Notes: generated by a model from the sequence alone, not told the origin. Shown: positions 55,176-63,639, counted from the stretch's first letter. The stretch: 64,000 nt of DNA from an uncultured Stenotrophomonas sp. (GCF_913778665.1 NZ_CAJYVQ010000012.1:406267-470266), one strand, 5' to 3'. Numbers and translations: made by a program.

Positions 55176-57937
55176 GCGGAATTTCCTTGGCGCAGGGTGG
55201 TAATCGCCTTGCGCAGCCGGGCGATGTCGATGGGTTTGCTCAGGTAGCCCTGCATGCCGCTGGACAGGCAGCGCTCGCGCTCTTCAGCGGTGGCGTTGGC
55301 GGTGACCCCTATCACGGGCAGCAGGTGGCCTTCGCTGCGCAGTTGCCGGGCAAGCGCATGGCCGTCCATGCGTGGCATGTTGATATCGGTCACTACCAGA
55401 TCGAAGGTGTGCCTCCTGCACAGCTGGAGCGCTTCCAGACCGTCCTGCGTCAGTTCGATCTCGCAGCCGAGCGTGTTCAGCTGCTCGGCCAGGATCACAC
55501 GATTGATCGGATTGTCTTCGACGACCAGTACACGCAGGCCCAGCGGAATCAGCGGGGCGGCACTGGCAATCTGCGGCAGCGCCGCCTGCTGGTGCTGTAC
55601 GCAGGCTACTGCATTGCCGATCGCAACCATGCTATGCAGCGTTACGACCAGACTGCCATCGTCGGCCGTGACGGGCTGATCTCCACCTTCGATCGACGCA
55701 ATCACGCGAGGCCCCTTCCAGGCCAGAGGCATCATCGTCTCGCTTTCGACCAAGATCCCGCCGTCCTGGTCGAGCAGGGCGGGTTCACCCGATAAGGGTT
55801 GAGCGTTGGCTCCCCAGCGCTGCAGCCACCCACACACGCTGTCGATCAGCTCGCGGTCATGCCCGCGCACCAGGACCGGTGGCTCTGGCTTCAGCGTCGG
55901 ACCGTCCTCAGCGGCGGTGACCACAGGCAATGGCAGGCTTACGGTGAAACTGCTGCCCAGGCCTGGCTCGCTGACCACCTGCAGTTCGCCACTCATCAGT
56001 CGTACCAAACGGTCGCTGATCGACAGGCCCAGACCGGTGCCCTGCCTGCTGGCCGCACCACGAACCTGGCGGAACGGCTCGAACAGCAGTGCTTGCTCTT
56101 CAGCGGCAATGCCTATGCCAGTGTCGGTAACCTGCCATGCCAGTACGCTGGACTCGGCCTCCCGCTTCACCTGCCTCACGCGCATCACCACGCGGCCATG
56201 TTCAGTGAACTTGATCGCATTGCTGAGCAGGTTGCTCAGCACTTGTCGGATCCGGTCAGCATCCCCAAGCACGCGGGTCGGCAGGCCTGGGTCGGTGAAG
56301 GCGTGGATGTGCAACCGCTTGCGGGTGGCTGATGCGGCGAAACTGCGCAGTACGCTCTCGGTCAGCTCGCGCGGCGAGAACGAGCTTGGTTCAAGGCTGA
56401 GCAGGCCCGACTCGATCTTGGAAACATCCAGCACATCGCTGATCAACTGAAGGAGCACCGACGACGAGCTTTCGATCGTTCTTAGATACTGTGCTTGGCG
56501 TGCATCCAGCGCGGTGTGGCCGAGCAGTTCAAGCGTCCCCAATACGCCGTACAGCGGCGTGCGGATCTCATGGCTCAGGGTCGCAAGAAAAGCGCTCTTG
56601 GCTTGGTTGGCTGCCTCGGCAGCCTGCCGCGCCGACGACAGCGCAGCCTGGGCCTGGCGGTGCCGTGAGATGTCATGGAACACGCACAGCAGCACATCAT
56701 CGCCCTGGTAACGGCAGGCGGCATGGAGCACCTGCAGCTGGCGTCCTTCGCGGGTGGTGAATTCCAGTCCGCGGCCGCGCCGCTCGCCGGCGTGGCCGCG
56801 CCACGGCGCCTGCCAGTCGCTGTCTTCGTCGTCCTTGCCGAGCCAGTCGCGCAGCAGCTGGTTGGACAGCAGCAGCTGGCGGTCACTGCTGCGCACGACG
56901 CAGATCCCGACCGGTGCCATGTCGATCACCGTGGCGCTGAAGTCCAGGTTCTCCAGCAGGCGGCGGTGTTGCTGCAGTGCCGGCTGGATCAACTGGCGGT
57001 CGACGCGGTGCCGCAGCAGGCGCAGGGTGATGCCGGCCAGCAGCAGTGCCAGCGCGCAGGTCAGCAGTGGCGTCGCCAGATCGCCCAGCAGCAGCCGTGG
57101 CGGCAGGTGGTAGACCAGGCGCCAGCCATCGTTGCCGACGCTCTTCACCAGCGCCACGCCGCGCGGAACGCCGGCGCTCCACAGCGTGCCGAAGCTGTCG
57201 TTCTGGCGTTTCCGCAGGGCTTCCCAACCGGCGTGGTCCAGACGCGGCACCTGGCTGGACAGCGCAGGCTGGCCCCCGCCGTCGAGCAGGGCATAGCCGT
57301 CGATGCCCTGGCCGTCGATCAGGTTCGCCGCTGCCGCGCCATCAAGCAGCAGCAACAGCCATTGCGCCGGCTGTGTGCCGGCCTGCACCGGTTGCGCCAG
57401 TACCACGCCGGCCTCGCCCGGGCGCAGCCAGTACACCGGATCGGCCCCATCCAGACTGCCGCTGCGGGCCTGCAATGCGCGCAGCGACGGCAACTGGGCC
57501 AGCTCCACGTCGACCGCAGCGCCGGCCAGCAAGTGCGGACCGTTCTCGTCGACCAGCACCAGCTGGGTCTGCAGTGCCTGCAGCGTGTGCTCGGCGCGGG
57601 CTGACATCAGCAGCTGCTGGCCGGAGGCGGCGTCCAGTGCGATCCGGCGCACGCCTTCACCGTCGGCCGCTGCACTGGCCGGCGCACCCTTCACCACCGA
57701 ATCGCCAAGGTAGCGCAGCAGGGCTTCGCGCTGGTCGAAGTAGATCTGTGCCTTGTAGGCGGCCGCGTTCATGTCGCGGCGATGGGTCGAGATCTCCTCG
57801 GTGAACGCGGTGAGCAGGTAGAAGCCCGCAGCGGCGGCCAGGCAGATGAACACGCACACGGTCAGGCAGCGCAGCAGCACCGATGCGGTGCTGGGCGGCG
57901 CAGACTGCGGCAACACGGGGCGGGAAATGCAGAACAT
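55172..57937 (-). CDS. Hybrid sensor histidine kinase without Hpt (PvrS-like)
   Basis: 921 residues. Membrane segments at about 20-46 and 288-308 enclose a periplasmic sensor; then a PAS-like domain, HisKA with His near 456 ([15 protein letters not shown]), HATPase (GTGLGLSISDRLVRLM) and a receiver with Asp near 850 (VVTDINMPRMDGHA). No Hpt follows; the protein ends with the receiver. It is a paralogue of the kinase at 50624-53911 (near-identical HisKA region), which suggests duplication. First gene of the regulatory cluster; a 21-bp motif and TAGCAT lie just upstream. Confidence 0.92.
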   Translation of the reverse strand: MFCISRPVLPQSAPPSTASVLLRCLTVCVFICLAAAAGFYLLTAFTEEISTHRRDMNAAAYKAQIYFDQREALLRYLGDSVVKGAPASAAADGEGVRRIALDAASGQQLLMSARAEHTLQALQTQLVLVDENGPHLLAGAAVDVELAQLPSLRALQARSGSLDGADPVYWLRPGEAGVVLAQPVQAGTQPAQWLLLLLDGAAAANLIDGQGIDGYALLDGGGQPALSSQVPRLDHAGWEALRKRQNDSFGTLWSAGVPRGVALVKSVGNDGWRLVYHLPPRLLLGDLATPLLTCALALLLAGITLRLLRHRVDRQLIQPALQQHRRLLENLDFSATVIDMAPVGICVVRSSDRQLLLSNQLLRDWLGKDDEDSDWQAPWRGHAGERRGRGLEFTTREGRQLQVLHAACRYQGDDVLLCVFHDISRHRQAQAALSSARQAAEAANQAKSAFLATLSHEIRTPLYGVLGTLELLGHTALDARQAQYLRTIESSSSVLLQLISDVLDVSKIESGLLSLEPSSFSPRELTESVLRSFAASATRKRLHIHAFTDPGLPTRVLGDADRIRQVLSNLLSNAIKFTEHGRVVMRVRQVKREAESSVLAWQVTDTGIGIAAEEQALLFEPFRQVRGAASRQGTGLGLSISDRLVRLMSGELQVVSEPGLGSSFTVSLPLPVVTAAEDGPTLKPEPPVLVRGHDRELIDSVCGWLQRWGANAQPLSGEPALLDQDGGILVESETMMPLAWKGPRVIASIEGGDQPVTADDGSLVVTLHSMVAIGNAVACVQHQQAALPQIASAAPLIPLGLRVLVVEDNPINRVILAEQLNTLGCEIELTQDGLEALQLCRRHTFDLVVTDINMPRMDGHALARQLRSEGHLLPVIGVTANATAEERERCLSSGMQGYLSKPIDIARLRKAITTLRQGNSA

Positions 57938-57943
57938 GGGCCG

Positions 57944-57990
57944 ATGCTAGAGAGCCGCGCCGAAGCGGCGGAATCAGCTGTTTCCTAAAA
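57944..57990 (-). promoter_or_regulatory. Shared regulator motif and candidate promoter of the kinase cluster
   Basis: Motif 57970-57990 (plus strand GGAATCAGCTGTTTCCTAAA) is nearly palindromic around CAGCTG and matches 49933-49953. Reading minus, 20 bases later comes TAGCAT (57949-57944), a candidate -10, only six bases before the ATG, so the transcript would be nearly leaderless or the true start codon lies further in. No -35 is visible, which fits activator dependence. Confidence 0.55.
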
Positions 57991-58047
57991 GCCGCTGCCG
58001 TGCTGCTGCCGGCGGCTCCTTGCATGGCCGCCGTTCAGAAAGGCATG

Positions 58048-58073
58048 AAAAAGCCCCCGCCGGAGCGGGGGCC
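58048..58073 (-). terminator. Rho-independent terminator of the TonB-dependent receptor gene
   Basis: GCCCCCGC/GCGGGGGC stem (58053-58060 and 58065-58072), loop CGGA on the plus strand, with TTTTT on the minus strand after it, about 30 bases past the stop. Confidence 0.85.
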
Positions 58074-58101
58074 TGTCACACCGCGGTGCGGGGCGTGCTG
58101 C

Positions 58102-60840
58102 TTACAGCGCGCTGCCGCCGAACTTGTGGGTGTACTGCAGGTTGATCGTGCGGCCAACGCTGTCGAACCAGGACACGTCGTAGTAGGGGTACGCGGTATA
58201 CGTGGCGTCCTTCGGTGGCATCTTGTTGAACACGTTGACCACCGACAGCGACAGGCGTGAATGGTCGTCAAAGCGGTACTGCAGCGACGCGTTGTAGCGG
58301 TAGGTCGCCTTCACGTACGGGCTGCCACCGCTCTCCCAGTCAAACGACTGGTCGTAGCTGTCCGAGGTCGGCAGCTTGCCCAGGCGCGAACCGTAGACCG
58401 TGGCAGACCACGCGTCCTTCTCCCAGGTCACGCTCAGGCTGGTCTTGGTGCGCGGGATGTCGAAGCCGCTGTTGACCGCGAACTGGTCAAGGGTCGGATC
58501 GCCCGGGTAGCGCTGGAAATCGTGCTTCTTCACCCAGGTATGGGTGCCGTTGAGGATGAAGTCGCCGATCCCGGTCTGCAGGCGGTAGCGCAGGCCGACG
58601 TCGATGCCGGAGGTGGACTCGCGAGCAACGTTGATCGGCGCCACGCGCACGCCGTACAGGCGACCGTCGCTGGTGCGGGTGATGCGATCGAGCGCATCCA
58701 CGCAGGTCGGCGAGCGGATGTCGGCGCTGCCGAGGCGGCAGTTGGCTTCATTGGCCAGAAGCGTGCGCACGTCCATGTCCTGCACCTGCTTGCGCATGTC
58801 GATGTCGAACCAGTCCACTGACAGGTCCAGGCCGATCGCCGGCGACCAGACGAAGCCCGCGCTCCACGAGGTGCTGGTTTCCGGATCGAGCTGGCGGTTG
58901 CCGGTGCGGCTGCGGATCAGGTTGCGCTCGTAGTCGGAACAGTCGCTGGCGCCCTCCAGGCGGCAGCTGTACAGATCCTCGGCGCTGGTCTCGTCGTTGC
59001 CCGGGCCGGCGAATACGTAGTGCAGGTCCGGTGCGCGGAACGCGGTGCCGTAGGAGCCACGCACCAGTAGGGTGTCGATCGGGCGCCATTCCAGGCCGCC
59101 GCTCCAGGTCGCCTTGCCGATGGTGTGGCCGGAGTAGCGATACTGGTCGTAGCGGCCGGCCACGCTCAGGTTGAAGGTCTCGTGCAGCGGCATGCGCAGC
59201 TCGGCGGCGGTCGCCCAGCGGTTGCGCGAGCCCTGGCCGTCCGAGTCCTTCCAGCTGTAGTAGTAGTACTGGGTGGCCAGCAGATCGGGATTCAGCGCGT
59301 AGGCCTGCTGGCCCACTTCCACGGTCGCAGCGAAGCCGGCATCACCGCCCGGCAGCCCGAACAGCGACGCATTGGTCAGGGTGAAGGCCGCCATTTCAGT
59401 ACGCGACTTCGGCGAGTAGGTGGTGCGCGCGGCGATCGAATCGTACTCGGCGCGGGTCAGCGGCCGGTACAGGCGCGACGGGTCGGCGTTGTAGATCGGG
59501 AAGCCGTCGTCATCCACGCCCAGCTGCGGGCCCAGGAACAGGTCGTTGGCCTTGGCGGCGATGATCTGCGCCCAGCTGATCCGCGACTGGTACTGCGAAT
59601 GGCTCAGCGCCGCTTCGTAATCCCAGTCCCCGGCCAGGTTGCCCTTGAAGCCGGTGGTCACGCTGAAGGTCTTCTGCGTGCTGCGCACCATCGCATTGCG
59701 CAGGCCGCCCATCTCCTCCGGCGAGAACTGGCGCTGCCAGAACTCAATCTCGCCGGTGGCTTCGTTGTTGAAGTAACCCGACTCGTCACCGTTGGCGTCC
59801 ATGCGGCCCCAGTGGGTGACGTCGCGCATCAGCGACATCGTGTGGTAGCCCAGCTGCACGTCGGCGAACCACTGCTGGCCGTTGTCGAAGTCGTAGCTCA
59901 GCGAAGCGTAGCCGTTGGCCCCGCGACGCTTGCTGAGGATGGTGCCGTAGCCGATCGAGGCGTCGCTGCCGCAGTAGTAACCGTACTTCGGGCGGTAGGC
60001 GCGGTAGGTGCTGCCCTGGTTCTGCCCGGCCAGTGCTTCGCAGGTGGCGGCACCCGGGTCCAGGTAGTTGTCGTCGTAGTCGGTGCGCAGGTAAGCGCGG
60101 CGCGCGATGCGCGAGCCCTCGGTGGGGCCGTCCTGGGTCGAATCCTGGATGTCGCGCTCATAGGCCCACAGCGGGGTCTGCGACTGCAGCTCGACGCTGT
60201 ACACGGCGTTGAAGTTGCCGCGGCTGAAGCCGCTGGCCAGGCTCATGTCGAAGGACTCGCCACCGCCTTCGCTGGTGGTGCCCATGCGCATGTCAATGGT
60301 GGTGCCGTCGGCCTTCTTCTTCAGGATGAAGTTGACCACGCCGGCGATCGCGTCCGAGCCGTAGATGGCCGAGGCGCTGCCGGTCAGCACTTCGATGCGC
60401 TCGATCATGCCCAGCGGGATGTTGGAGACGTCGGTGAAGTTGCTGCGGCCCTTGAACGGCATCGGGAAGTCGGCGATGCGGCGGCCGTTGACCAGTACCA
60501 GTGTGTGGTTCGGGCCCAGGCCGCGCAGGTCCACCTGCTGGGCGCCCGGCGAGAAGTCGGCGCCACTGGAGGACTGCTGGCTCTGCGTCTCACCGCCGTT
60601 CTGGGTCATCGCGCGCAGCACGTCCGGCACGGTGGTGAAGCCGCTGGAGCGGATCTGCTCGGCGCTGATCACCGTGATCGGGGCGGGGCCTTCCACCTGG
60701 GCGCGCGGAATGCGCGAACCGGTGACCTGCACCGCGTCCAGTTGCTGTACCGAAGAGGAAGCCGGAGCCTGGGCCGCCGCGGAAGCAGCCACGCCCATCA
60801 ACGCCAGCTGGATCGACCACGCCATCGCCTTTCTACGCAT
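58102..60840 (-). CDS. TonB-dependent outer-membrane receptor
   Basis: 912 residues. Signal peptide 1-23 (MGVAASAAAQA), then the plug domain starting VQVTGSRIPRAQ with NPHD-type features (VLTGSASAIYGSDAIAGVVNFI) and a 22-strand barrel rich in aromatic/Gly strands to the end. Imports a ligand across the outer membrane using TonB energy; the ligand cannot be read from sequence. Divergent from an exported cyanophycinase-like peptidase and an isoaspartyl peptidase, so peptide fragments such as beta-aspartyl dipeptides are a reasoned guess. The QVTGSRI plug type is common among Xanthomonadaceae receptors for sugars and peptides. Confidence 0.93.
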   Translation of the reverse strand: MRRKAMAWSIQLALMGVAASAAAQAPASSSVQQLDAVQVTGSRIPRAQVEGPAPITVISAEQIRSSGFTTVPDVLRAMTQNGGETQSQQSSSGADFSPGAQQVDLRGLGPNHTLVLVNGRRIADFPMPFKGRSNFTDVSNIPLGMIERIEVLTGSASAIYGSDAIAGVVNFILKKKADGTTIDMRMGTTSEGGGESFDMSLASGFSRGNFNAVYSVELQSQTPLWAYERDIQDSTQDGPTEGSRIARRAYLRTDYDDNYLDPGAATCEALAGQNQGSTYRAYRPKYGYYCGSDASIGYGTILSKRRGANGYASLSYDFDNGQQWFADVQLGYHTMSLMRDVTHWGRMDANGDESGYFNNEATGEIEFWQRQFSPEEMGGLRNAMVRSTQKTFSVTTGFKGNLAGDWDYEAALSHSQYQSRISWAQIIAAKANDLFLGPQLGVDDDGFPIYNADPSRLYRPLTRAEYDSIAARTTYSPKSRTEMAAFTLTNASLFGLPGGDAGFAATVEVGQQAYALNPDLLATQYYYYSWKDSDGQGSRNRWATAAELRMPLHETFNLSVAGRYDQYRYSGHTIGKATWSGGLEWRPIDTLLVRGSYGTAFRAPDLHYVFAGPGNDETSAEDLYSCRLEGASDCSDYERNLIRSRTGNRQLDPETSTSWSAGFVWSPAIGLDLSVDWFDIDMRKQVQDMDVRTLLANEANCRLGSADIRSPTCVDALDRITRTSDGRLYGVRVAPINVARESTSGIDVGLRYRLQTGIGDFILNGTHTWVKKHDFQRYPGDPTLDQFAVNSGFDIPRTKTSLSVTWEKDAWSATVYGSRLGKLPTSDSYDQSFDWESGGSPYVKATYRYNASLQYRFDDHSRLSLSVVNVFNKMPPKDATYTAYPYYDVSWFDSVGRTINLQYTHKFGGSAL

Positions 60841-60970
60841 GAGGAATTCTCGGAAATGAAGCCGGCCCGCAGAGGAGGGGCCCTATCCCCCATTCAGATT
60901 TCCGGAATGGGCGCGCGCATTTAACGCCTTTTTCATGTCCTTGACTACTGGGTCTCTATCTGGCAAAGAG

Positions 60971-60984
60971 TGAAAACGCTTGCA
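60971..60984. promoter_or_regulatory. LacI-family-like operator in the TBDR / cyanophycinase region
   Basis: TGAAAACGCTTGCA fits the LacI-family consensus TGNNANCGNTNNCA at every fixed position. It lies 27 bases before the cyanophycinase-like start and 131 bases from the divergent receptor start. No lacI-type gene is in this window. Confidence 0.4.
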
Positions 60985-61010
60985 AGTCGATTTTGTTCAG
61001 GGAGATCAAG

Positions 61011-62030
61011 ATGCGGCGCCTTCAGCGGATCCTGCATACCCCCTTCGCCTGGCTGGTGCTGCTGGTGGTGTCCTGGCCGTTGGCCGTTCCCGCGCAGGAC
61101 CTCTACGGCCCCGGCTTCACCTATTACGAGGTGGGCGACCTGGAGGCGCCGCGGCCCGGTCCACGCGCGCCGGCGATGATGTTGATGGGCGGCGGCGAAT
61201 GGGTGCCGGAGGCCTTCCAGTGGTGGTTGAAGCAGGCCGGCAACGGCCGCGTGCTGATCCTGCGTGCCTCGGGCGGTGACGAACTGCAGGACCGCCTGTA
61301 CCGAGATATCGGCGGTACCACTGCGGTGCAGACCCTGGTCTTCGACAGCCGTCGCGCCGCCGACGACCCGGCCGTGCTGCGCGTGGTTGCCGCGGCCGAC
61401 GCGATCTTCATCGCCGGCGGTGACCAGTCGCGCTACATCCGTTTCTGGAAGGGCACGGCACTCAACCGCGCGCTCAATGCGCATGTGCGTGCCGGCAAGC
61501 CGATCGCCGGCACCAGCGCCGGCCTGGCGATCCTGGGCGGCTACGCCTACGGCGCGATGGATGGCGGCAGCATCACCTCGGCCGGCGCCCTGGCCGACCC
61601 GATGGGCAGCGCGGTGACCCTGGACAGTGGCTTCCTGCAGATGCCGTACCTGCAGCGCGTGGTCACCGATACCCACTTCGACAAGCGCGACCGGCTCGGT
61701 CGCCTGATCGTGTTCGTGGCGCGCGCCGCGCAGGACAGTGGCGACCCTGGCATCGTCGGCATCGGCGTCGACGAGGACACCGCACTGTGCGTGGAGCCCG
61801 ATGGCCAGGCGCAGGTCTACAGCGCCGATGGCGAGGGCAAGGTCTGGGTGGTCAGCCCCGGCCGGGATGCCGACCGCCTGGTCGAAGGCGAGCCATTGCG
61901 CTTCCATGCGGTGCCGGTGACGGTGGTCGCCAGCGGCAGCCGCATGCGGCTGGACGACTTCGAGGCCGAGGCCGACTACCAGGCGGTGGCCGACGTCAGC
62001 GACGGCGAGCTTGAGTTCACGCGCCGGTAG
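61011..62030 (+). CDS. Exported cyanophycinase-like peptidase (family S51)
   Basis: 339 residues. Signal peptide at about 1-29 (WLVLLVVSWPLAVPAQD), then the cyanophycinase fold: LMGGGEWVPEAFQWWL, AIFIAGGDQSRYIRFWKGT and the nucleophile serine in PIAGTSAGLAILGGYAYGAMD. Cyanophycinases cut the multi-L-arginyl-poly-aspartate reserve polymer to beta-Asp-Arg dipeptides. With a secretion signal this would be an extracellular or periplasmic type. AGGGAG precedes the ATG. Followed by an isoaspartyl peptidase gene. The TAG stop is the head of a SMAG repeat. Exact substrate inferred. Confidence 0.88.
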   Translation: MRRLQRILHTPFAWLVLLVVSWPLAVPAQDLYGPGFTYYEVGDLEAPRPGPRAPAMMLMGGGEWVPEAFQWWLKQAGNGRVLILRASGGDELQDRLYRDIGGTTAVQTLVFDSRRAADDPAVLRVVAAADAIFIAGGDQSRYIRFWKGTALNRALNAHVRAGKPIAGTSAGLAILGGYAYGAMDGGSITSAGALADPMGSAVTLDSGFLQMPYLQRVVTDTHFDKRDRLGRLIVFVARAAQDSGDPGIVGIGVDEDTALCVEPDGQAQVYSADGEGKVWVVSPGRDADRLVEGEPLRFHAVPVTVVASGSRMRLDDFEAEADYQAVADVSDGELEFTRR

Positions 62031-62096
62031 TGCCGGCCGCTGGCCGGCAACCGCCCTTCCGCGATGCGCCCCTTGCCGGCCAGCGGCCGGCACTAC
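62027..62096. repeat. Inverted pair of SMAG elements
   Basis: Forward copy 62027-62050 (GTAGTGCCGGCCGCTGGCCG) and reverse copy 62073-62096 (ending GGCCGGCACTAC), 22 bases apart, able to form one long hairpin between the cyanophycinase and isoaspartyl peptidase genes. The first TAG is the upstream stop codon. Confidence 0.85.
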
Positions 62097-62135
62097 GCTG
62101 CAATCCATTCCCTTGTCCTGCTGGAGACGTACCCG

Positions 62136-63152
62136 ATGAAACTGCGCTTGGCGCTGTCCGCGCTGCTGTCCCTGCCTTTGCTCGCCCAGGCCGCACCGGC
62201 CACTCCGCCGCTGCTGGTCATCCATGGCGGTGCCGGCGTCGAGCGCAAGGATCTTTCGCCGGCCGAAGAGAAGGCGGCGCGCGAGGCGCTGCGGGCGGCC
62301 CTGCTGAAGGGCCACGCCGAACTGGCCGCCGGCCGTCCTGCACTGGCGGCGGTGACTGCCGCGATCACCGTGCTCGAGGATGATCCCACCTTCAATGCCG
62401 GCAAGGGCGCGGTGTTCACCCATGACGGCCGCAATGAGCTGGACGCGGCGGTGATGGATGGTGCGACACAGTCGGCCGGCGCGGTGGCCGGCGTGCAGCG
62501 CGTGCGCAATCCGATCCTGCTGGCGCAGACCGTGATGCAGAAATCCAAGCACGTGATGATGGTCGGGCAGGGCGCCGAGGCGTTCGCGGTGGAGCAGGGC
62601 ATCACCCTGGTTGATCCATCGTACTTCCGCACCGAAAAGCGCTGGCAGCAGCTGCAGCGCGCGCTGAAGGAAGAGGCCAGCGGCCAGGCGCATGCCGACC
62701 TGGAGACCGCAAAGCACTTCGGCACCGTGGGTGCGGTCGCATTGGACGCGCAGGGGCATCTCGCGGCGGGCACCTCCACCGGTGGCATGACCAACAAGCG
62801 CTACGGCCGGGTCGGTGACTCGCCGATCATCGGTGCCGGCACCTGGGCCGATGCGCGCTGCGCGGTGTCCGGCACCGGCTGGGGCGAGTACTACATCCGC
62901 AGCGCCGCCGCGCACGAGATCTGCGCCCGGATGCGTTACCAGGGGCAGACGCCGGAGCAGGCGGGCAAGGGCGTGATCAATGAGACGATTCCGCGGATGG
63001 GCGGCGACGGTGGCGCGATCGTGCTGGCCGCGGACGGAAAAATGGCCACGCCGTTCAACACCCAGGGCATGTACCGGGGCTGGATCGGCGCCGACGGTGT
63101 CCCGCATGTCGCAATTTTCGCCAGCGAGACCCTGCCGGTCTCCAGGCAATAA
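62136..63152 (+). CDS. iaaA: Exported isoaspartyl peptidase / L-asparaginase (Ntn hydrolase)
   Basis: 338 residues with signal peptide (about 1-19, LLSLPLLAQA). Plant-type (type III) asparaginase that self-cleaves before Thr197 in HFGTVGAVALD to make alpha and beta subunits; N-terminal LVIHGGAG, NAGKGAVFTHDGRNELDA and GTSTGGMTNKRYGRVGDSPI are family signatures. Hydrolyses beta-aspartyl dipeptides, the next step after cyanophycinase. GGAG precedes ATG 62136. Separated from the cyanophycinase-like gene by a SMAG pair, so expression may be partly uncoupled. Confidence 0.93.
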   Translation: MKLRLALSALLSLPLLAQAAPATPPLLVIHGGAGVERKDLSPAEEKAAREALRAALLKGHAELAAGRPALAAVTAAITVLEDDPTFNAGKGAVFTHDGRNELDAAVMDGATQSAGAVAGVQRVRNPILLAQTVMQKSKHVMMVGQGAEAFAVEQGITLVDPSYFRTEKRWQQLQRALKEEASGQAHADLETAKHFGTVGAVALDAQGHLAAGTSTGGMTNKRYGRVGDSPIIGAGTWADARCAVSGTGWGEYYIRSAAAHEICARMRYQGQTPEQAGKGVINETIPRMGGDGGAIVLAADGKMATPFNTQGMYRGWIGADGVPHVAIFASETLPVSRQ

Positions 63153-63204
63153 CCTTGCGTATCAATGGGTTTGCGACAACGTGTGAAAAAGATGGAAAAA
63201 AGCG

Positions 63205-63234
63205 TTGACAGCCCCCCGCCCGATCAGCAGAATA
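63205..63234 (+). promoter_or_regulatory. Strong sigma-70 promoter for tRNA-tuf operon
   Basis: Perfect -35 TTGACA (63205-63210), a 17-base spacer and -10 CAGAAT (63228-63233), followed by a GC-rich discriminator AAGCGGCTC, as expected for stringently controlled stable-RNA promoters. Confidence 0.75.
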
Positions 63235-63289
63235 AGCGGCTCACCACCACGCACCGCAACGCTTCGGCGGCAACGGAATGGGGTGGTAA

Positions 63290-63375
63290 GGAGGGATACC
63301 CAAGCGGCCAACGGGGGCAGACTGTAAATCTGCTGGCTTACGCCTTCGGTGGTTCGAATCCACCTCCCTCCACCA
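63290..63375 (+). tRNA. tRNA-Tyr (GTA)
   Basis: 86 bases with long variable arm and encoded CCA. Acceptor GGAGGGA/TCCCTCC, anticodon GTA at 63324-63326, T arm GGTGGTTCGAATCCACC. Confidence 0.97.
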
Positions 63376-63399
63376 GTTTCACGTTGTGACATTCCCGGC

Positions 63400-63473
<74 letters not shown>

Positions 63474-63522
63474 TTGAATGAACTTTGAATATTATCGAGT
63501 TCATGTCATAATGCAAAACTCG

Positions 63523-63598
<76 letters not shown>

Positions 63599-63639
63599 TC
63601 TTAAGCATCACCTCTCAGACGAATTCGAGATAAGCAGCC

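Noticed and set aside
46494..57937. Genomic island brought in by a mobile element
   Set aside because: The cluster looks like PAPI-1 genes, but I see no integrase, tRNA-associated direct repeats or transposase at its borders; base composition cannot be compared without calculation.
60945..63149. 734-aa open frame on the minus strand
   Set aside because: Antisense to both exported peptidase genes; no domain recognised.
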